DNA of 64,000 bases from Azospirillum sp. B21 (GCF_008364825.1 NZ_VTTO01000002.1:496001-560000), one strand, 5' to 3'. Shown: positions 9,099 through 18,709, counted from the stretch's first letter. Notes: generated by a model not told the origin, from the sequence alone. Numbers and translations: made by a program.

Positions 9099-10733
9099 AT
9101 GCACGCGCCGGTAACTTTCGTGAAACCGGCGGAAGCGAATCGATCCGCGGGGGCGGTGATGGTCGACGGCTGCAACAGGGGCGGGATGGCGGAAGAGGCT
9201 CGGCGGCAGCCCGTCGGGGATGTGTTGGAGTTCGCCGCCGAGACCGTCGATGCGGCCGATGTTCGACGAAATCCGCCCTGGCAGATCCTGATCGTCGACG
9301 ACGACCACGAGGTCCACGCCATCACCCGCGTCGTCCTGGGTGAAATGACGTTCGAGGAGCGGCCGGTCCGCTTCCTGTCCGCCTACACCGCGCGGCAGGC
9401 GCGATCGCTGCTGGCCGAAAATCCGGGGATCGCCGCCATCCTGCTGGACGTGGTGATGGAGACCGACGATGCCGGGCTGAAGCTGGTCCGCCACATCCGC
9501 GAGGAGATGGGCAACCGGCAGATCCGCATCATCCTGCGCACCGGCCAGCCGGGGCAGGCGCCGGAGCGGCAGGTGATCGCCGCCTACGACATCAACGACT
9601 ACAAGGCCAAGAGCGAACTGACGGCGCAGAAGCTCTACACCGCGACCGTCGCGGCCCTGCGCTCCTACCAGCACATCGCCACCATCGAACGCGGCCGGCA
9701 GGGGTTGGAGCGGGTGATGGAGGCCGCCGTCCATCTGGCCGGCCTGCGGTCGCGGTCCCAGTTCCTAGCCGGTCTGGTGGGGCGGGCGTCCGCTCTGGTG
9801 ACCAACGCCACCACCGCCCTGCTGTGCGGGGCCGGGGAGAACGGCGGCGTGGCGATCCTCGCCGAAGCCGGGCTGCCGGCCGATCCGCCGGCGGAGGCCG
9901 TAGCCGACATCGCCGCCGCGCTGGCCGCCGCACCGGGCGATGGGCAGGTGCGATGGGGGGTGCGACACGGCGTGGCCGTCCTGCGCGGCCGCGATGCGGC
10001 TCCGCTGGCGCTTTGCCTGCTCGGCGGTCCGTTTGCCGAGGGCGACCGGCCGCTGCTGGAGCTGCTCTGCACCAAGGCAGCGGTGGGGCTGGACAATCTG
10101 CGGCTCTACGAGCGGCTGAACGAGGCGCAGGTCGCCACCGTCCATGCGCTCGGCAAGCTGGCGGAGTACAAGGACGAGGTTACCGGCGACCATGTGAAGC
10201 GGCTCGGCCGCTGGGCGACGGCAATCGCGCGCGAACTGCACGCCCGCGGCGACTTTCCGCAAGAGCTGGACGACTGGTTCTGCGACACCATCGGGCTGGC
10301 CAGCGTGCTGCACGACGTGGGCAAGGTCGGCATCCCCGACGCCATCCTGCGCAAGCCCGGCCGGCTGGACGAGGCGGAGATGGCGGTCATGCGCGACCAC
10401 GCGTCCATCGGCGGCAGCATCCTGCGCGACGCCTGCGGGGGCGACCGGCGCGGCTACCTGTCGATGGGGGCGGAGATCGCCGAGAGCCATCACGAGAAGT
10501 TCGACGGCAGCGGCTATCCGCGTGGGTTGGTGGGCGACGCCATTCCGCTGGCCGGCCGCATCGTCGCCGTCGCCGACGTCTTCGATGCGCTGCTGCACCG
10601 CCGCCCCTACAAGAAGGCGTGGGACATCGCCGAGGTGCTGGACCTGCTGCGCGCCGAATCGGGCCGCCATTTCGACCCGCGGGTGGTCGACGCTTTCCTG
10701 GCCGTGCTGACGCGGGAAGGGGCGGGGGTGTAG
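9099..10733 (+). CDS. Response regulator with DUF3369 and HD-GYP domains (probable c-di-GMP phosphodiesterase)
   Basis: A roughly 544-residue regulator. A receiver domain (from about residue 60, ILIVDDDHEV, phospho-acceptor Asp in AILLDVVME) is followed by a DUF3369 sensor module of about 180 residues and a C-terminal HD-GYP domain. The HD motif is HDVGKVGIP, and the metal and signature motifs ESHHEKFDGSGYP and ADVFDALLHRRPYKKAW are complete, so hydrolysis of cyclic di-GMP is expected. The ATG at 9099 has AGGGGG directly against it; an in-frame ATG at 9159 and a TTG at 9081 are alternatives, all outside the conserved domains. A TTGACA at 9052-9057 may be the -35 element. No cognate kinase is adjacent. 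Confidence 0.9.
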   Translation: MHAPVTFVKPAEANRSAGAVMVDGCNRGGMAEEARRQPVGDVLEFAAETVDAADVRRNPPWQILIVDDDHEVHAITRVVLGEMTFEERPVRFLSAYTARQARSLLAENPGIAAILLDVVMETDDAGLKLVRHIREEMGNRQIRIILRTGQPGQAPERQVIAAYDINDYKAKSELTAQKLYTATVAALRSYQHIATIERGRQGLERVMEAAVHLAGLRSRSQFLAGLVGRASALVTNATTALLCGAGENGGVAILAEAGLPADPPAEAVADIAAALAAAPGDGQVRWGVRHGVAVLRGRDAAPLALCLLGGPFAEGDRPLLELLCTKAAVGLDNLRLYERLNEAQVATVHALGKLAEYKDEVTGDHVKRLGRWATAIARELHARGDFPQELDDWFCDTIGLASVLHDVGKVGIPDAILRKPGRLDEAEMAVMRDHASIGGSILRDACGGDRRGYLSMGAEIAESHHEKFDGSGYPRGLVGDAIPLAGRIVAVADVFDALLHRRPYKKAWDIAEVLDLLRAESGRHFDPRVVDAFLAVLTREGAGV

Positions 10734-10763
10734 GACCGCCGCCCCTTCACAAAGGGAGGAGGG

Positions 10764-11561
10764 TCAGAGGCCCAGCACGTCCCGCATGCTGTAGAGGCCC
10801 GGCGTCTTGTCCTGAGCCCACAGGGCGGCGCGGACGGCGCCCTTGGCGTAGATCTGGCGGCCGGAGGCCTTGTGGGTCAGTTCGATCCGCTCGCCCTCGC
10901 TGGCGAAGATCACCGTGTGGTCGCCGATGACGTCGCCGCCGCGCAGAGTGGCGAAGCCGATCTCGCCGCGCGGACGGGCGCCGGTGTGGCCGTCGCGGAC
11001 CTTCTGCCAGACATCCTCCAGCCTGACCCCGCGCCCGGCCGCCGCGGCATGGCCGAGGCCCAGCGCGGTGCCCGACGGCGCGTCCACCTTGCGGCGGTGG
11101 TGCATCTCCAGAATGTCGATGTCGAAGTCGTCGTCCAGCGTGTGGGCGACCTGCTCCACCAGCGCCAGCAGCAGATTGACGCCCAGCGACATGTTCGGCG
11201 ACTGGATGATGGCGGTGTGGGTGGCCGCGGTGGCGATGGCCGCCTGCTGCGACGGGTTCAGGCCCGTGGTGCCGACGACCAGCACGGTTTCCGATTGGGC
11301 GGCCAGGGCGGCGTGACGCTCCGTCGACTCCGGGCTGGTGAAGTCGATCACCGCGTCGGCCTCGGCGAACAGGGCGACCGGATCATCGATGGCGGTCACG
11401 CCCAGCGGGTCCAGCCCGGCCAGCACGCCCAGATCCTTGCCCAGCGCCGGACCGCCCACCCGCTCGGTCCCGCCGGCCAGCGTGCAGCCCGCGGTCGCCG
11501 CGATCTCGCGCACCAGCATCTGCCCCATGCGCCCCGCGCACCCGACGACACCGATCTTCAT
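10764..11561 (-). CDS. dapB: 4-hydroxy-tetrahydrodipicolinate reductase
   Basis: A 265-residue enzyme of lysine and diaminopimelate synthesis that reduces 4-hydroxy-tetrahydrodipicolinate with NAD(P)H. The dinucleotide-binding GCAGRMGQ starts at residue 7, the VIDFTSPES and VGTTGL motifs follow, and the catalytic EMHHRRKVDAPSGTA lies at 152-166 with the active His pair at 154-155 and Lys158. The C-terminal tetramerisation segment is complete. It is convergent with the HD-GYP gene, 30 bases apart, and 75 bases downstream of znuA on the same strand. Confidence 0.97.
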   Translation of the reverse strand: MKIGVVGCAGRMGQMLVREIAATAGCTLAGGTERVGGPALGKDLGVLAGLDPLGVTAIDDPVALFAEADAVIDFTSPESTERHAALAAQSETVLVVGTTGLNPSQQAAIATAATHTAIIQSPNMSLGVNLLLALVEQVAHTLDDDFDIDILEMHHRRKVDAPSGTALGLGHAAAAGRGVRLEDVWQKVRDGHTGARPRGEIGFATLRGGDVIGDHTVIFASEGERIELTHKASGRQIYAKGAVRAALWAQDKTPGLYSMRDVLGL

Positions 11562-11636
11562 GACGCCAATCCCCTGTTCAGCTCTTCCGGCTGGGCTTCC
11601 CCGCCTTCAGCGGTTTAGCACAGGCCCGGCCGGGGC

Positions 11637-12602
11637 TTAAGCGCCAAGGCAACCGCGCAGCGATGCGGCGAGGTTGCGCAGCAGGGTAGGGTAGAGCGCC
11701 TCGCCCTCCGGCAACTCGGTGCCCTCGGGGTCGAGCACGCCGGTCTTGGCCTTGGTGCCCTCCACCACCGTCTGGACCAGGGCCGGTTCGAACTGTGGTT
11801 CGGCGAAGACGCAGGCCGCACCCAGCCCGCCGATCTTGGCGCGGATCGCCGACAGTCGCTTGGCGGACGGGCGGCGGTCCGGGCTGACGGTGATGGAACC
11901 GACCGCCGACAGGTCGTAGCGCGCCTCGAAATACTGGTAGGCGTCGTGAAACACGACGAAGGGCTTGTCCTTCACCGGCGCCAGCGCGGCCTTCAGCTCC
12001 GCATCCAGCGCGTCGAGCTGCTGCAGCGTGCGGTCGGCATTGGTGCGGTAGGCCTCCGCATCGGCAGGATCCTTGGCGGCAAGCGCCTCCGCCGCCGCCT
12101 TGACGATGGCGCGGGCGTTGGCGGGATCGAGCCAGATGTGGCTGTTCAGTTCCTCGTGCTCTTCGGCGTGGTCGTGGCCCTTATGGTCGTGTTTATGATC
12201 ATGACCTCCCTTATGGCCATGGTCATGCGCCTCCCAGGCGCCGCCCTCGCGGGTTTCCAGCAGGGACAGGCCCTTCAGGTCCATCAGCGTCAGCAGCGTC
12301 GCCTTGGGCGCATTGGCCTTCAGCGGCTTTTCCAGGAAGCTCTCCAGTTCCGGCCCCACCCAGACCACCAGATCGGCGGCGGACAGTGCCTTCGCGTCCG
12401 ACGGCTTCATCGTGTAGCTGTGCGGCGAGGCGCCGCCGCGCACCAGCAGAGCCGGCTCGCCCACCCCATGCATGACCGACGCGACCAGGGAGTGGATCGG
12501 TTTGATCGACACCACCACCTTCGGCACCTCGGCATGGGCCGGCAACGCGGCGGCTGCGGCAAGGGCTGCGGTCAGGGTGGCGGACAGCGCGAATCGGCGC
12601 AT
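11637..12602 (-). CDS. znuA: Periplasmic zinc-binding protein of the ZnuABC importer
   Basis: A 321-residue protein with a clear signal peptide cleaved after AHA (about residue 24). The cluster A-1 solute-binding fold has zinc ligands in ASPHSYTMKP (His near 61) and NSHIWLDP. Between the first two ligands lies a His/Asp-rich mobile loop (HDHGHKGGHDHKHDHKGHDH), characteristic of high-affinity zinc receptors. FHDAYQYFEARY and FAEPQFEP complete the site. It is divergent from znuCB with a Zur-like palindrome in the 89-base gap, so zinc-repressed expression is expected. Confidence 0.95.
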   Translation of the reverse strand: MRRFALSATLTAALAAAAALPAHAEVPKVVVSIKPIHSLVASVMHGVGEPALLVRGGASPHSYTMKPSDAKALSAADLVVWVGPELESFLEKPLKANAPKATLLTLMDLKGLSLLETREGGAWEAHDHGHKGGHDHKHDHKGHDHAEEHEELNSHIWLDPANARAIVKAAAEALAAKDPADAEAYRTNADRTLQQLDALDAELKAALAPVKDKPFVVFHDAYQYFEARYDLSAVGSITVSPDRRPSAKRLSAIRAKIGGLGAACVFAEPQFEPALVQTVVEGTKAKTGVLDPEGTELPEGEALYPTLLRNLAASLRGCLGA

Positions 12603-12676
12603 GGGAGGGATCCTCTCGACTTGCTGGACAGGCTGCTGGTTTCAGCGCATAGGGAAGCCACGTTCACTTTGGTGTC

Positions 12677-12691
12677 ACGTTATAACGTAAC
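12677..12691. promoter_or_regulatory. Zur-like palindrome overlapping the znuCB start region
   Basis: The 12-bp perfect palindrome ACGTTATAACGT at 12677-12688, continuing as TAAC, resembles the AT-rich GTTATA/TATAAC inverted repeats bound by Zur. It sits in the 89-base gap between divergent znuA and znuC and ends 3 bases before the znuC ATG. TATAAC at 12681-12686 could be the -10 element, which would make the znuC message nearly leaderless. Confidence 0.6.
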
Positions 12692-13492
12692 ATGTCAATA
12701 CCTCACCCAAACCGGGATACCTCCGCGCTCTTCGCCGGCCCGCTCGCCTGGACCGAGGATCTGACCGTCCGTTTCGGCCGCCGCACCGTGCTGGACCGCG
12801 TCAACGTTGCCGTCCAGCCGGGGGAGGTGGTGACGCTGATCGGCCCCAACGGCGCCGGCAAGACGACGCTGGTGCGCGCGGTGCTGGGGCTGGTGGCGCC
12901 CGACGGCGGGCGGGTGCTGCGGCGCCCGAACCTGCGCATCGGCTACATGCCGCAGAAGCTGTCGGTGGATCAGACGCTGCCGCTGACCGTGCGGCGTTTC
13001 CTGGCGCTGTGGCGGCCGGTGGCCGCCGACCGGGTGGAGGCGGCGCTGGAGGAGGCCGGGGTGGCGCGGCTGGCCGACTCGGCGGTGCAGACCATCTCGG
13101 GCGGCGAGATGCAGCGGGTGCTGCTGGCCCGCGCCCTGCTGGGCGACCCCGACCTGCTGGTCCTGGACGAGCCCGATCAGGCGGTGGACGTCCATGGGCA
13201 GGCGGAGCTGTTCAACCGCATCGCCCAGGTGCGGCAGCGGCGCGGCTGCGGCGTGCTGCTGGTCAGCCACGACCTGCACACGGTGATGGCGCGCACCGAT
13301 CGGGTGATCTGCCTGAACGGCCATGTCTGCTGTTCAGGCCGGCCGGAGGATGTCAGCCGCCACCCCGAATATCACGCCCTGTTCGGCGGCCATGCCGGCG
13401 ACCTCGCCGTCTATGTCCATCACCACGACCACGCCCATGCCGAGGACGGCAAGGTCGTGCCCGACCATGACGGGGGCTGCTGCCATGGATGA
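12692..13492 (+). CDS. znuC: Zinc ABC transporter ATPase
   Basis: A 266-residue ABC ATPase energising zinc import. Walker A is GPNGAGKTT near residues 50-58, the signature is ISGGEMQRV, Walker B is [12 protein letters not shown] and the switch His is in LLVSHDLH. The C-terminal tail is His- and Cys-rich ([10 protein letters not shown], then HDGGCCHG), suggesting a metal-binding extension. No Shine-Dalgarno precedes the ATG; the Zur-like palindrome occupies that position, so leaderless translation is possible. It overlaps znuB by 8 bases (ATGGATGA). Confidence 0.94.
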   Translation: MSIPHPNRDTSALFAGPLAWTEDLTVRFGRRTVLDRVNVAVQPGEVVTLIGPNGAGKTTLVRAVLGLVAPDGGRVLRRPNLRIGYMPQKLSVDQTLPLTVRRFLALWRPVAADRVEAALEEAGVARLADSAVQTISGGEMQRVLLARALLGDPDLLVLDEPDQAVDVHGQAELFNRIAQVRQRRGCGVLLVSHDLHTVMARTDRVICLNGHVCCSGRPEDVSRHPEYHALFGGHAGDLAVYVHHHDHAHAEDGKVVPDHDGGCCHG

Positions 13493-14270
13493 TTTCGTGA
13501 TCCGCGCCCTGCTCGCCGGCGGCGGCATCGCCCTGCTGGCCGGGCCGCTGGGATCCTTCGTGGTGTGGCGGCGCATGGCCTATTTCGGCGACACGCTGGC
13601 CCATTCGGCCCTGCTGGGCGTGACGCTGGGCTTTCTGCTGGGCGTCAACCCGATGGTCGGGGTGATGGCGGTCTGCGTGGCGTTGGCGCTGGCGCTGGTG
13701 GCCTTGCAGCGGCGGCGCAACCTTGCGGCGGACACGCTTCTCGGCATCCTGTCGCATGGCTCGCTGTCGCTGGGGCTGGTGGCTTTGGCCTTCTTGGAGA
13801 CGTTGCGCGTCGACCTGATGGCCTATCTGTTCGGCGACATCCTGTCGGTGACCGACGGCGACCTGATGGCGATCTATGGCGGTGGCGCGGTGGCGCTGAC
13901 CGGGCTGGCGCTGCTGTGGCGCCGGCTGCTGGCGGTGACGGTGGACGAGGATCTGGCGCGGGTGGAGGGCATGCCGGTCGACGCCCTGCGGCTGGCCTTC
14001 ATGCTGCTGATCGCGCTTGTGATCGCCATCGCCATGAAGATCGTCGGCATCCTGCTGATCACCTCGCTGCTGATCATCCCGGCCGCCGCCGCCCGCCGCT
14101 TCGCCCGCACGCCGGAGGGAATGGCGGCGCTGGCATCGATCCTGGGCGTCCTGGCGGTGGTCGCCGGACTGCTGGCGTCGCTGAACTGGGATTTGCCGGG
14201 CGGGCCGAGTGTCGTGGTGGCCGCTGCCGCCCTGTTTCTGCTGGGATCGCTGGTGCCGCTGCGGCGCTGA
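13485..14270 (+). CDS. znuB: Zinc ABC transporter membrane subunit
   Basis: A 261-residue, very hydrophobic permease of the ABC-3 family that forms the zinc channel of ZnuABC. The [16 protein letters not shown] motif near residues 34-49 and the [17 protein letters not shown] motif in the C-terminal half are family signatures. The ATG at 13485 is chosen because it overlaps the znuC stop in the usual translationally coupled way and begins [13 protein letters not shown]. No further gene of the operon follows. Confidence 0.95.
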   Translation: MDDFVIRALLAGGGIALLAGPLGSFVVWRRMAYFGDTLAHSALLGVTLGFLLGVNPMVGVMAVCVALALALVALQRRRNLAADTLLGILSHGSLSLGLVALAFLETLRVDLMAYLFGDILSVTDGDLMAIYGGGAVALTGLALLWRRLLAVTVDEDLARVEGMPVDALRLAFMLLIALVIAIAMKIVGILLITSLLIIPAAAARRFARTPEGMAALASILGVLAVVAGLLASLNWDLPGGPSVVVAAAALFLLGSLVPLRR

Positions 14271-14409
14271 GGACGGCGTCCGCAATCAGGAAAAGAATAC
14301 GGCCGTGTGGATTTCCCGTTTGCGGAGGTGTTCGCCTGCGCCATAGTCCGCCGGCGGACGCGATGGCGGAAGGGCCGCCATCGCCGCCGCACGAACGGAG
14401 GGCTTGAGG

Positions 14410-14484
14410 ATGGAACGCTTCCTCACTCTCCTGATCCTGGTGCTGGAGATCGTCAAGCGGTTGCTTGACCTTCTGATGCACTAA
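14410..14484 (+). CDS. Possible 24-residue small membrane peptide
   Basis: A 25-codon frame encodes MERFLTLLILVLEIVKRLLD followed by LLMH. It is a single hydrophobic helix with a charged face, the size and make-up of bacterial small membrane or regulatory peptides. GGAGGG at 14397-14402 lies 7 bases before the ATG, an excellent ribosome site. A strong hairpin begins 10 bases after the stop. It stands alone between znuB and ftsK. There is no family assignment; translation is inferred from the ribosome site and terminator. Confidence 0.45.
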   Translation: MERFLTLLILVLEIVKRLLDLLMH

Positions 14485-14493
14485 GATCGGGCG

Positions 14494-14526
14494 GGCGGAT
14501 CGGGGAATAGGAGTCCCCGGTCCGCC
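14494..14526. terminator. Hairpin terminator between the small ORF and ftsK
   Basis: A 13-bp stem (14494-14506 with 14514-14526, one T-G wobble) encloses a 7-base loop. It lies between the converging small ORF and ftsK and could serve both. No T run follows on either strand, so termination is probable rather than certain. Confidence 0.5.
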
Positions 14527-14581
14527 TACCCCCGATATTGGTGCGGCATCCCATCGCTGTCAACGGGCAGCCCGAAAACAC

Positions 14582-17194
14582 TCATTCGTCGATGTTGCGG
14601 GCCAGGACTTCGCGCTTGCCGGAGTGGTTGGGCTTGCTGACAACCCCTTCGGTCTCCATCCGCTCGATCAGACGGGCGGCGGAGTTGTAGCCGATGCGCA
14701 GCTGGCGCTGGATGAAGCTGGTCGAGGCCTTGCGCTCGCGGCAGACCACCGCAACCGCCTTGTCGTAGAGGTCGTCGCCGGACCCGCCGCCGGTGCCGGT
14801 CAGGGCGCCGTCGTCGAAGGACTCCTCGCCCTCCTCGTCCTCCAGGATGGCGTCGACATAGTTGGGTTCGCCCTGCGCCTTCAGGAACTTGACGATCTGT
14901 TCGACCTCATGGTCGGAGACGAAGGGGCCGTGGACGCGGGTGATGCGGCCGCCGCCGGCCATATAGAGCATGTCGCCCTGGCCCAGCAGCTGTTCGGCGC
15001 CCTGTTCGCCCAGGATGGTGCGGCTGTCGATCTTGCTGGTGACCTGGAAGCTGATGCGGGTCGGGAAGTTGGCCTTGATGGTGCCGGTGATGACGTCGAC
15101 CGACGGACGCTGCGTCGCCATGATCAGGTGGATGCCGGCGGCGCGCGCCATCTGGGCCAGACGCTGGATCGCCGCCTCGATGTCCTTGCCGGCGACCAGC
15201 ATCAGGTCGGCCATCTCGTCGACGATCACGACGATGTAGGGCAATTCGGTGAGGTCGAGCGGCTGTTCCTCGAACAGCGGCTTGCCGGTGTCGGGGTCGA
15301 AACCGGTCTGGACGCGGCGGGTCAGCGACTCGCCGCCCTCGCGAGCCTCGCGCAGGCGGGCGTTGTAGCCCTCGATGTTGCGCACGCCCAGCTTGGACAT
15401 GTTGCGGTAGCGGTCCTCCATCTCCCGCACCGTCCATTTCAGCGCGACCACCGCCTTCTTCGGATCGGTGACGACCGGCGTCAGCAGATGGGGGATGCCC
15501 TCATAGACGGACAGTTCCAGCATCTTGGGGTCGATCATGATGAAGCGGCAGCGCTCCGGCGGCAGCCGGTAGAGCAGCGACAGGATCATCGTGTTGATCG
15601 CCACCGACTTGCCCGAACCGGTGGTGCCGGCGACCAGCAGATGGGGGAAGCGGGCGAGGTCGGCGACCACCGGCTGGCCGCCGATGTCCTTGCCGAGCGC
15701 CAGCGCCAGCTTGCCGCCATGTTTGTCGAAGCCTTCCGCCGCCATCAGCTCGCGCAGCAGCACCGTCTCGCGCTTGGCGTTGGGCAGCTCGACGCCGATG
15801 ACATTGCGGCCGGGCACCACGGCGACACGGACCGACACCGCGCTCATGGAACGGGCGATGTCGTCGGCCAGACCGATGACGCGGGACGATTTGGTGCCGG
15901 GGGCCGGTTCCAGTTCGTACAGGGTGACGACCGGACCGGGATGGACCTTCTGGATCTCGCCACGCACGCCGAAATCGCCCAGCACGCCTTCCAGTTGGCC
16001 GGCGTTGCGCTGAAGCGCCGCCTCGTCCAGCTGTTCGCCGCGGATGCCGGTGGGCGGCACCTGCAGCAGGTCGAGCGGCGGCAGCTCGTAACCCGGCGGC
16101 CCGTCTTCCTCGCCCAGCGGCAGGCGGTGCTGGAAGGTGCCGGCCTTGTCGCCCCTGCTCTCCGGCGCGGTGGTTTTCGGTGGGGTGACGATGGGTACCG
16201 GGCGCAGCGGCTTGTCGGCGGCGGACGGCGTGGCCGACGGCGGCACCGGCCCGGCGTTCAGGCCGCCGGGCGGCTGTGGGGGGACGCTCACGGCATCGTC
16301 GAAGCTGGGACCTTTGCGCTTGGGAGTCCCGTCGCCGCGCAAGGCGTCGTCCACGGCGATGGAGGCGGTCTGCACCGCGGCCTGCGCCGCGTTGCGGCCA
16401 TGGCGGCGCAGTGCGTCCACACCGTTGCGGGCACCGTGGCGGATCAGATGGACGCCGTTCACGGTGCCGCGGCCGAGCGCGCGGAAGCTGGCGATCCATT
16501 CGCCGATCGTCAGGCCGGCCGCCAGGAACAGAACCAGCCCGCCGCCGACCGCGGCGACGGTCGCCACCATCGGTTCGGCCCCGAACAGATTGCCGACGCC
16601 GCGCAGCAGGATCTGGCCGATGCTGCCGCCGGGCAGCGGGGCGAGCGGATCGGTGGAGGCGTGGGTCAGGCCGGCCAGCGCGATCGACACCAGGATCACC
16701 CCCCACAGGGCCAGCACGGTGCGGAACAGCGGATTCCCCAGCTTGCGCTGGGCGCCGAGCCGCCAGCCCCAGAACATCGGCACCAGCGCGATGACGAAGG
16801 CGGCCCAGCCCAGCGACTGGATCAGCAGGTCAGCGACATAGGCGCCGGGAGGACCGAACAGGTTGTGGGTGTCCCCCGCCGTGGCGGGAACAGAGTTCAG
16901 CGAGGCGTCGCGCGGATCGTAGCTGCCCAGCAGCACCATCAGCAGCAGGCCGAACAGCCCCAGCACGAAGCCCATCGCCTCGCGCGCGCGGGCGACGACG
17001 AAGGCGCGCATGGCCGGGGAGAAGAAGGGCGGCTTTTCCTGCCGGCTGCGGCCGGCGCGCAGGCGGTCCTTCCCCGGATCCTTGGCTCCCAGGTCCTTGG
17101 CGCTGTCGCGGGGCGACCCCTTGCGCGGGCTGGGGGCGGTCCGTCCCAGGCTGGGCCGGGGGCGCGCGGAGGTGGGGCCGGCGGGTCGGGCCAT
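14582..17194 (-). CDS. ftsK: DNA translocase FtsK
   Basis: An 870-residue septal DNA translocase that pumps chromosome ends through the closing septum and activates XerCD. A basic N-terminal tail leads into four membrane helices (about residues 65-245), a Pro-rich linker of roughly 120 residues, then the alpha-beta RecA-like motor. Walker A is AGTTGSGKSVAIN near residue 525, and YIVVIVDEMADLM is Walker B. The C-terminal winged-helix gamma domain (about 808-865; FIQRQLRIGYNSAARLIERM) recognises KOPS-like sequences. The short linker is usual in alphaproteobacteria. The upstream aminotransferase is on the same strand 69 bases away; lolA, often next to ftsK, is about 4.4 kb further on and on the other strand. 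Confidence 0.97.
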   Translation of the reverse strand: MARPAGPTSARPRPSLGRTAPSPRKGSPRDSAKDLGAKDPGKDRLRAGRSRQEKPPFFSPAMRAFVVARAREAMGFVLGLFGLLLMVLLGSYDPRDASLNSVPATAGDTHNLFGPPGAYVADLLIQSLGWAAFVIALVPMFWGWRLGAQRKLGNPLFRTVLALWGVILVSIALAGLTHASTDPLAPLPGGSIGQILLRGVGNLFGAEPMVATVAAVGGGLVLFLAAGLTIGEWIASFRALGRGTVNGVHLIRHGARNGVDALRRHGRNAAQAAVQTASIAVDDALRGDGTPKRKGPSFDDAVSVPPQPPGGLNAGPVPPSATPSAADKPLRPVPIVTPPKTTAPESRGDKAGTFQHRLPLGEEDGPPGYELPPLDLLQVPPTGIRGEQLDEAALQRNAGQLEGVLGDFGVRGEIQKVHPGPVVTLYELEPAPGTKSSRVIGLADDIARSMSAVSVRVAVVPGRNVIGVELPNAKRETVLLRELMAAEGFDKHGGKLALALGKDIGGQPVVADLARFPHLLVAGTTGSGKSVAINTMILSLLYRLPPERCRFIMIDPKMLELSVYEGIPHLLTPVVTDPKKAVVALKWTVREMEDRYRNMSKLGVRNIEGYNARLREAREGGESLTRRVQTGFDPDTGKPLFEEQPLDLTELPYIVVIVDEMADLMLVAGKDIEAAIQRLAQMARAAGIHLIMATQRPSVDVITGTIKANFPTRISFQVTSKIDSRTILGEQGAEQLLGQGDMLYMAGGGRITRVHGPFVSDHEVEQIVKFLKAQGEPNYVDAILEDEEGEESFDDGALTGTGGGSGDDLYDKAVAVVCRERKASTSFIQRQLRIGYNSAARLIERMETEGVVSKPNHSGKREVLARNIDE

Positions 17195-17263
17195 GGGGCG
17201 GAAACCTCGTGCTGTAGAAACCGAAAAGGCGGGCTGGTCGGAGCCGGGAGGGCCCGGAACCGG

Positions 17264-18520
17264 TCAGCCGAGAATGCGGACGATGGCGGCGCAGGCCTGG
17301 GCGACGGTGTCGGTGTCCTGCACCAGGGCGACGCGGATGAAGGCGTCGCCGGGGTTCGGCTCGCCGGGGTTGTTGCGCGACAGGTAGGCGCCGGGCAGCA
17401 CGCGGACGGCGCCCTCCGCCCACAGCCGCTTGGCCGCCTCCTCGCCGTTGCCGACCTCCAGCCACAGGAAGAAGCCACCGGCCGGCCGCTGATAGCCGTA
17501 GCGCCCGCCGAGTTCCGCCTCCGCCGCCGCGAACTTGGCGCGGTAGGCGGCGCGGTTCTCCTCCACATGCGCCTCATCGCGCCACAGCGCAGTGCTGGCG
17601 GCCAAAATCGGCAGCGGCATACCGGCACAGCCGTAGCTGCGCAGGCGGGAGAAGCGCCCGATCAGCGCCGGGTCGCCGGCGACGAAGCCGGAGCGCAGGC
17701 CGGCGGCGCTCGACCGCTTGGACAGCGAATGGAAAACCAGCAGGTTGGCCCAGGGCTTCCCATCCTCGTGCGGCAGGGAAGTCGCGACCTGCAGCGCGCC
17801 GGCCGGTGGGGCGTCAAGCCAGATCTCGGCATAGCATTCGTCGACCGCCAGCACAAAGCCGTATTGCCGTGCCAGCCCGATGGCTTTGGCCAGATAGGCC
17901 GGCGTGGCGGCGGCGCCCTGCGGGTTGGCGGGGGTGCAGAGGTAGAAGAGGGCGGTGCGCTCCAGCAATTCCGGCGTCAGCGCGTCGAGGTCGGGCAGGA
18001 AGCCGGTCTCGCGCGTCGCCGACAGGAACACCGGCTCCGCCCCCGCCATCACCGCGGCCCCCTCATAGGGCGCATAGAAGGGGTTGGGCATCAGAACCGC
18101 GGGCTGGCGCCCGGCCTTGCGCGTCGGCACCGCCAGCAGGGCCAGCATGAACAGGGCCTCGCGCGTGCCGGACAGCGGCAGGATGGAACTGTCGGCGTGC
18201 AGCAGCCCTGCCGGCAGGTCGTAGCGGCGGGTCAGCCAGTCGCCGGCCGCGGCGCGGAACTCCGGCGTGCCGCCGACCGGCGGATACTTGTTCCAGCCGG
18301 CGCCGTTGGCGCGCAGCGTCTCTTCGATGATGGCGGGCGGGGTGTGCTGCGGCTCGCCCACCGTCAGCAGGATGGGGGCGACGTTGGCGCGCGGGGTGAT
18401 CGGTGCCAGCAGGTTGGACAGCCGGGTGAAGGGATAGTCGGTCAGCAGGTCGAGCCGATCGTTGCCGATCGCCTCGGTGAAGACTGCACCGCTGTTCACG
18501 CTGAAATCGGCAGAGACCAT
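17264..18520 (-). CDS. Class I/II PLP-dependent aminotransferase (DapC-like)
   Basis: A 418-residue fold-type I aminotransferase. The PLP Lys is in HSLSKRSSAAGLRSG near residue 265. The conserved cofactor contacts CTPANPQG and DECYAEIW and the phosphate-binding Arg region are present. The sequence style (GEPQHTPPAIIEETL, YPPVGGTPEFRAAA) resembles N-succinyldiaminopimelate aminotransferase, which acts in lysine/DAP synthesis, but substrate specificity cannot be fixed by reading. It is placed directly upstream of ftsK and probably shares its transcript. Confidence 0.88.
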   Translation of the reverse strand: MVSADFSVNSGAVFTEAIGNDRLDLLTDYPFTRLSNLLAPITPRANVAPILLTVGEPQHTPPAIIEETLRANGAGWNKYPPVGGTPEFRAAAGDWLTRRYDLPAGLLHADSSILPLSGTREALFMLALLAVPTRKAGRQPAVLMPNPFYAPYEGAAVMAGAEPVFLSATRETGFLPDLDALTPELLERTALFYLCTPANPQGAAATPAYLAKAIGLARQYGFVLAVDECYAEIWLDAPPAGALQVATSLPHEDGKPWANLLVFHSLSKRSSAAGLRSGFVAGDPALIGRFSRLRSYGCAGMPLPILAASTALWRDEAHVEENRAAYRAKFAAAEAELGGRYGYQRPAGGFFLWLEVGNGEEAAKRLWAEGAVRVLPGAYLSRNNPGEPNPGDAFIRVALVQDTDTVAQACAAIVRILG

Positions 18521-18709
18521 GACGACCGCAACCCTCTTCCCACCCTGGGTGCCACACCCCGGCCAGGGGCGACGGCCACGCCTTACGAGCGACCGATCCT
18601 ATCGGCGGGGCACGGGGGGCACAAGCGCACAAAGCCCTTGATTGTGGCTGAGCGCGGCAGGTGGCCGAACGGTCACAGGGGGGTGGTCCCCCTTCCTGCG
18701 CCCACATTA

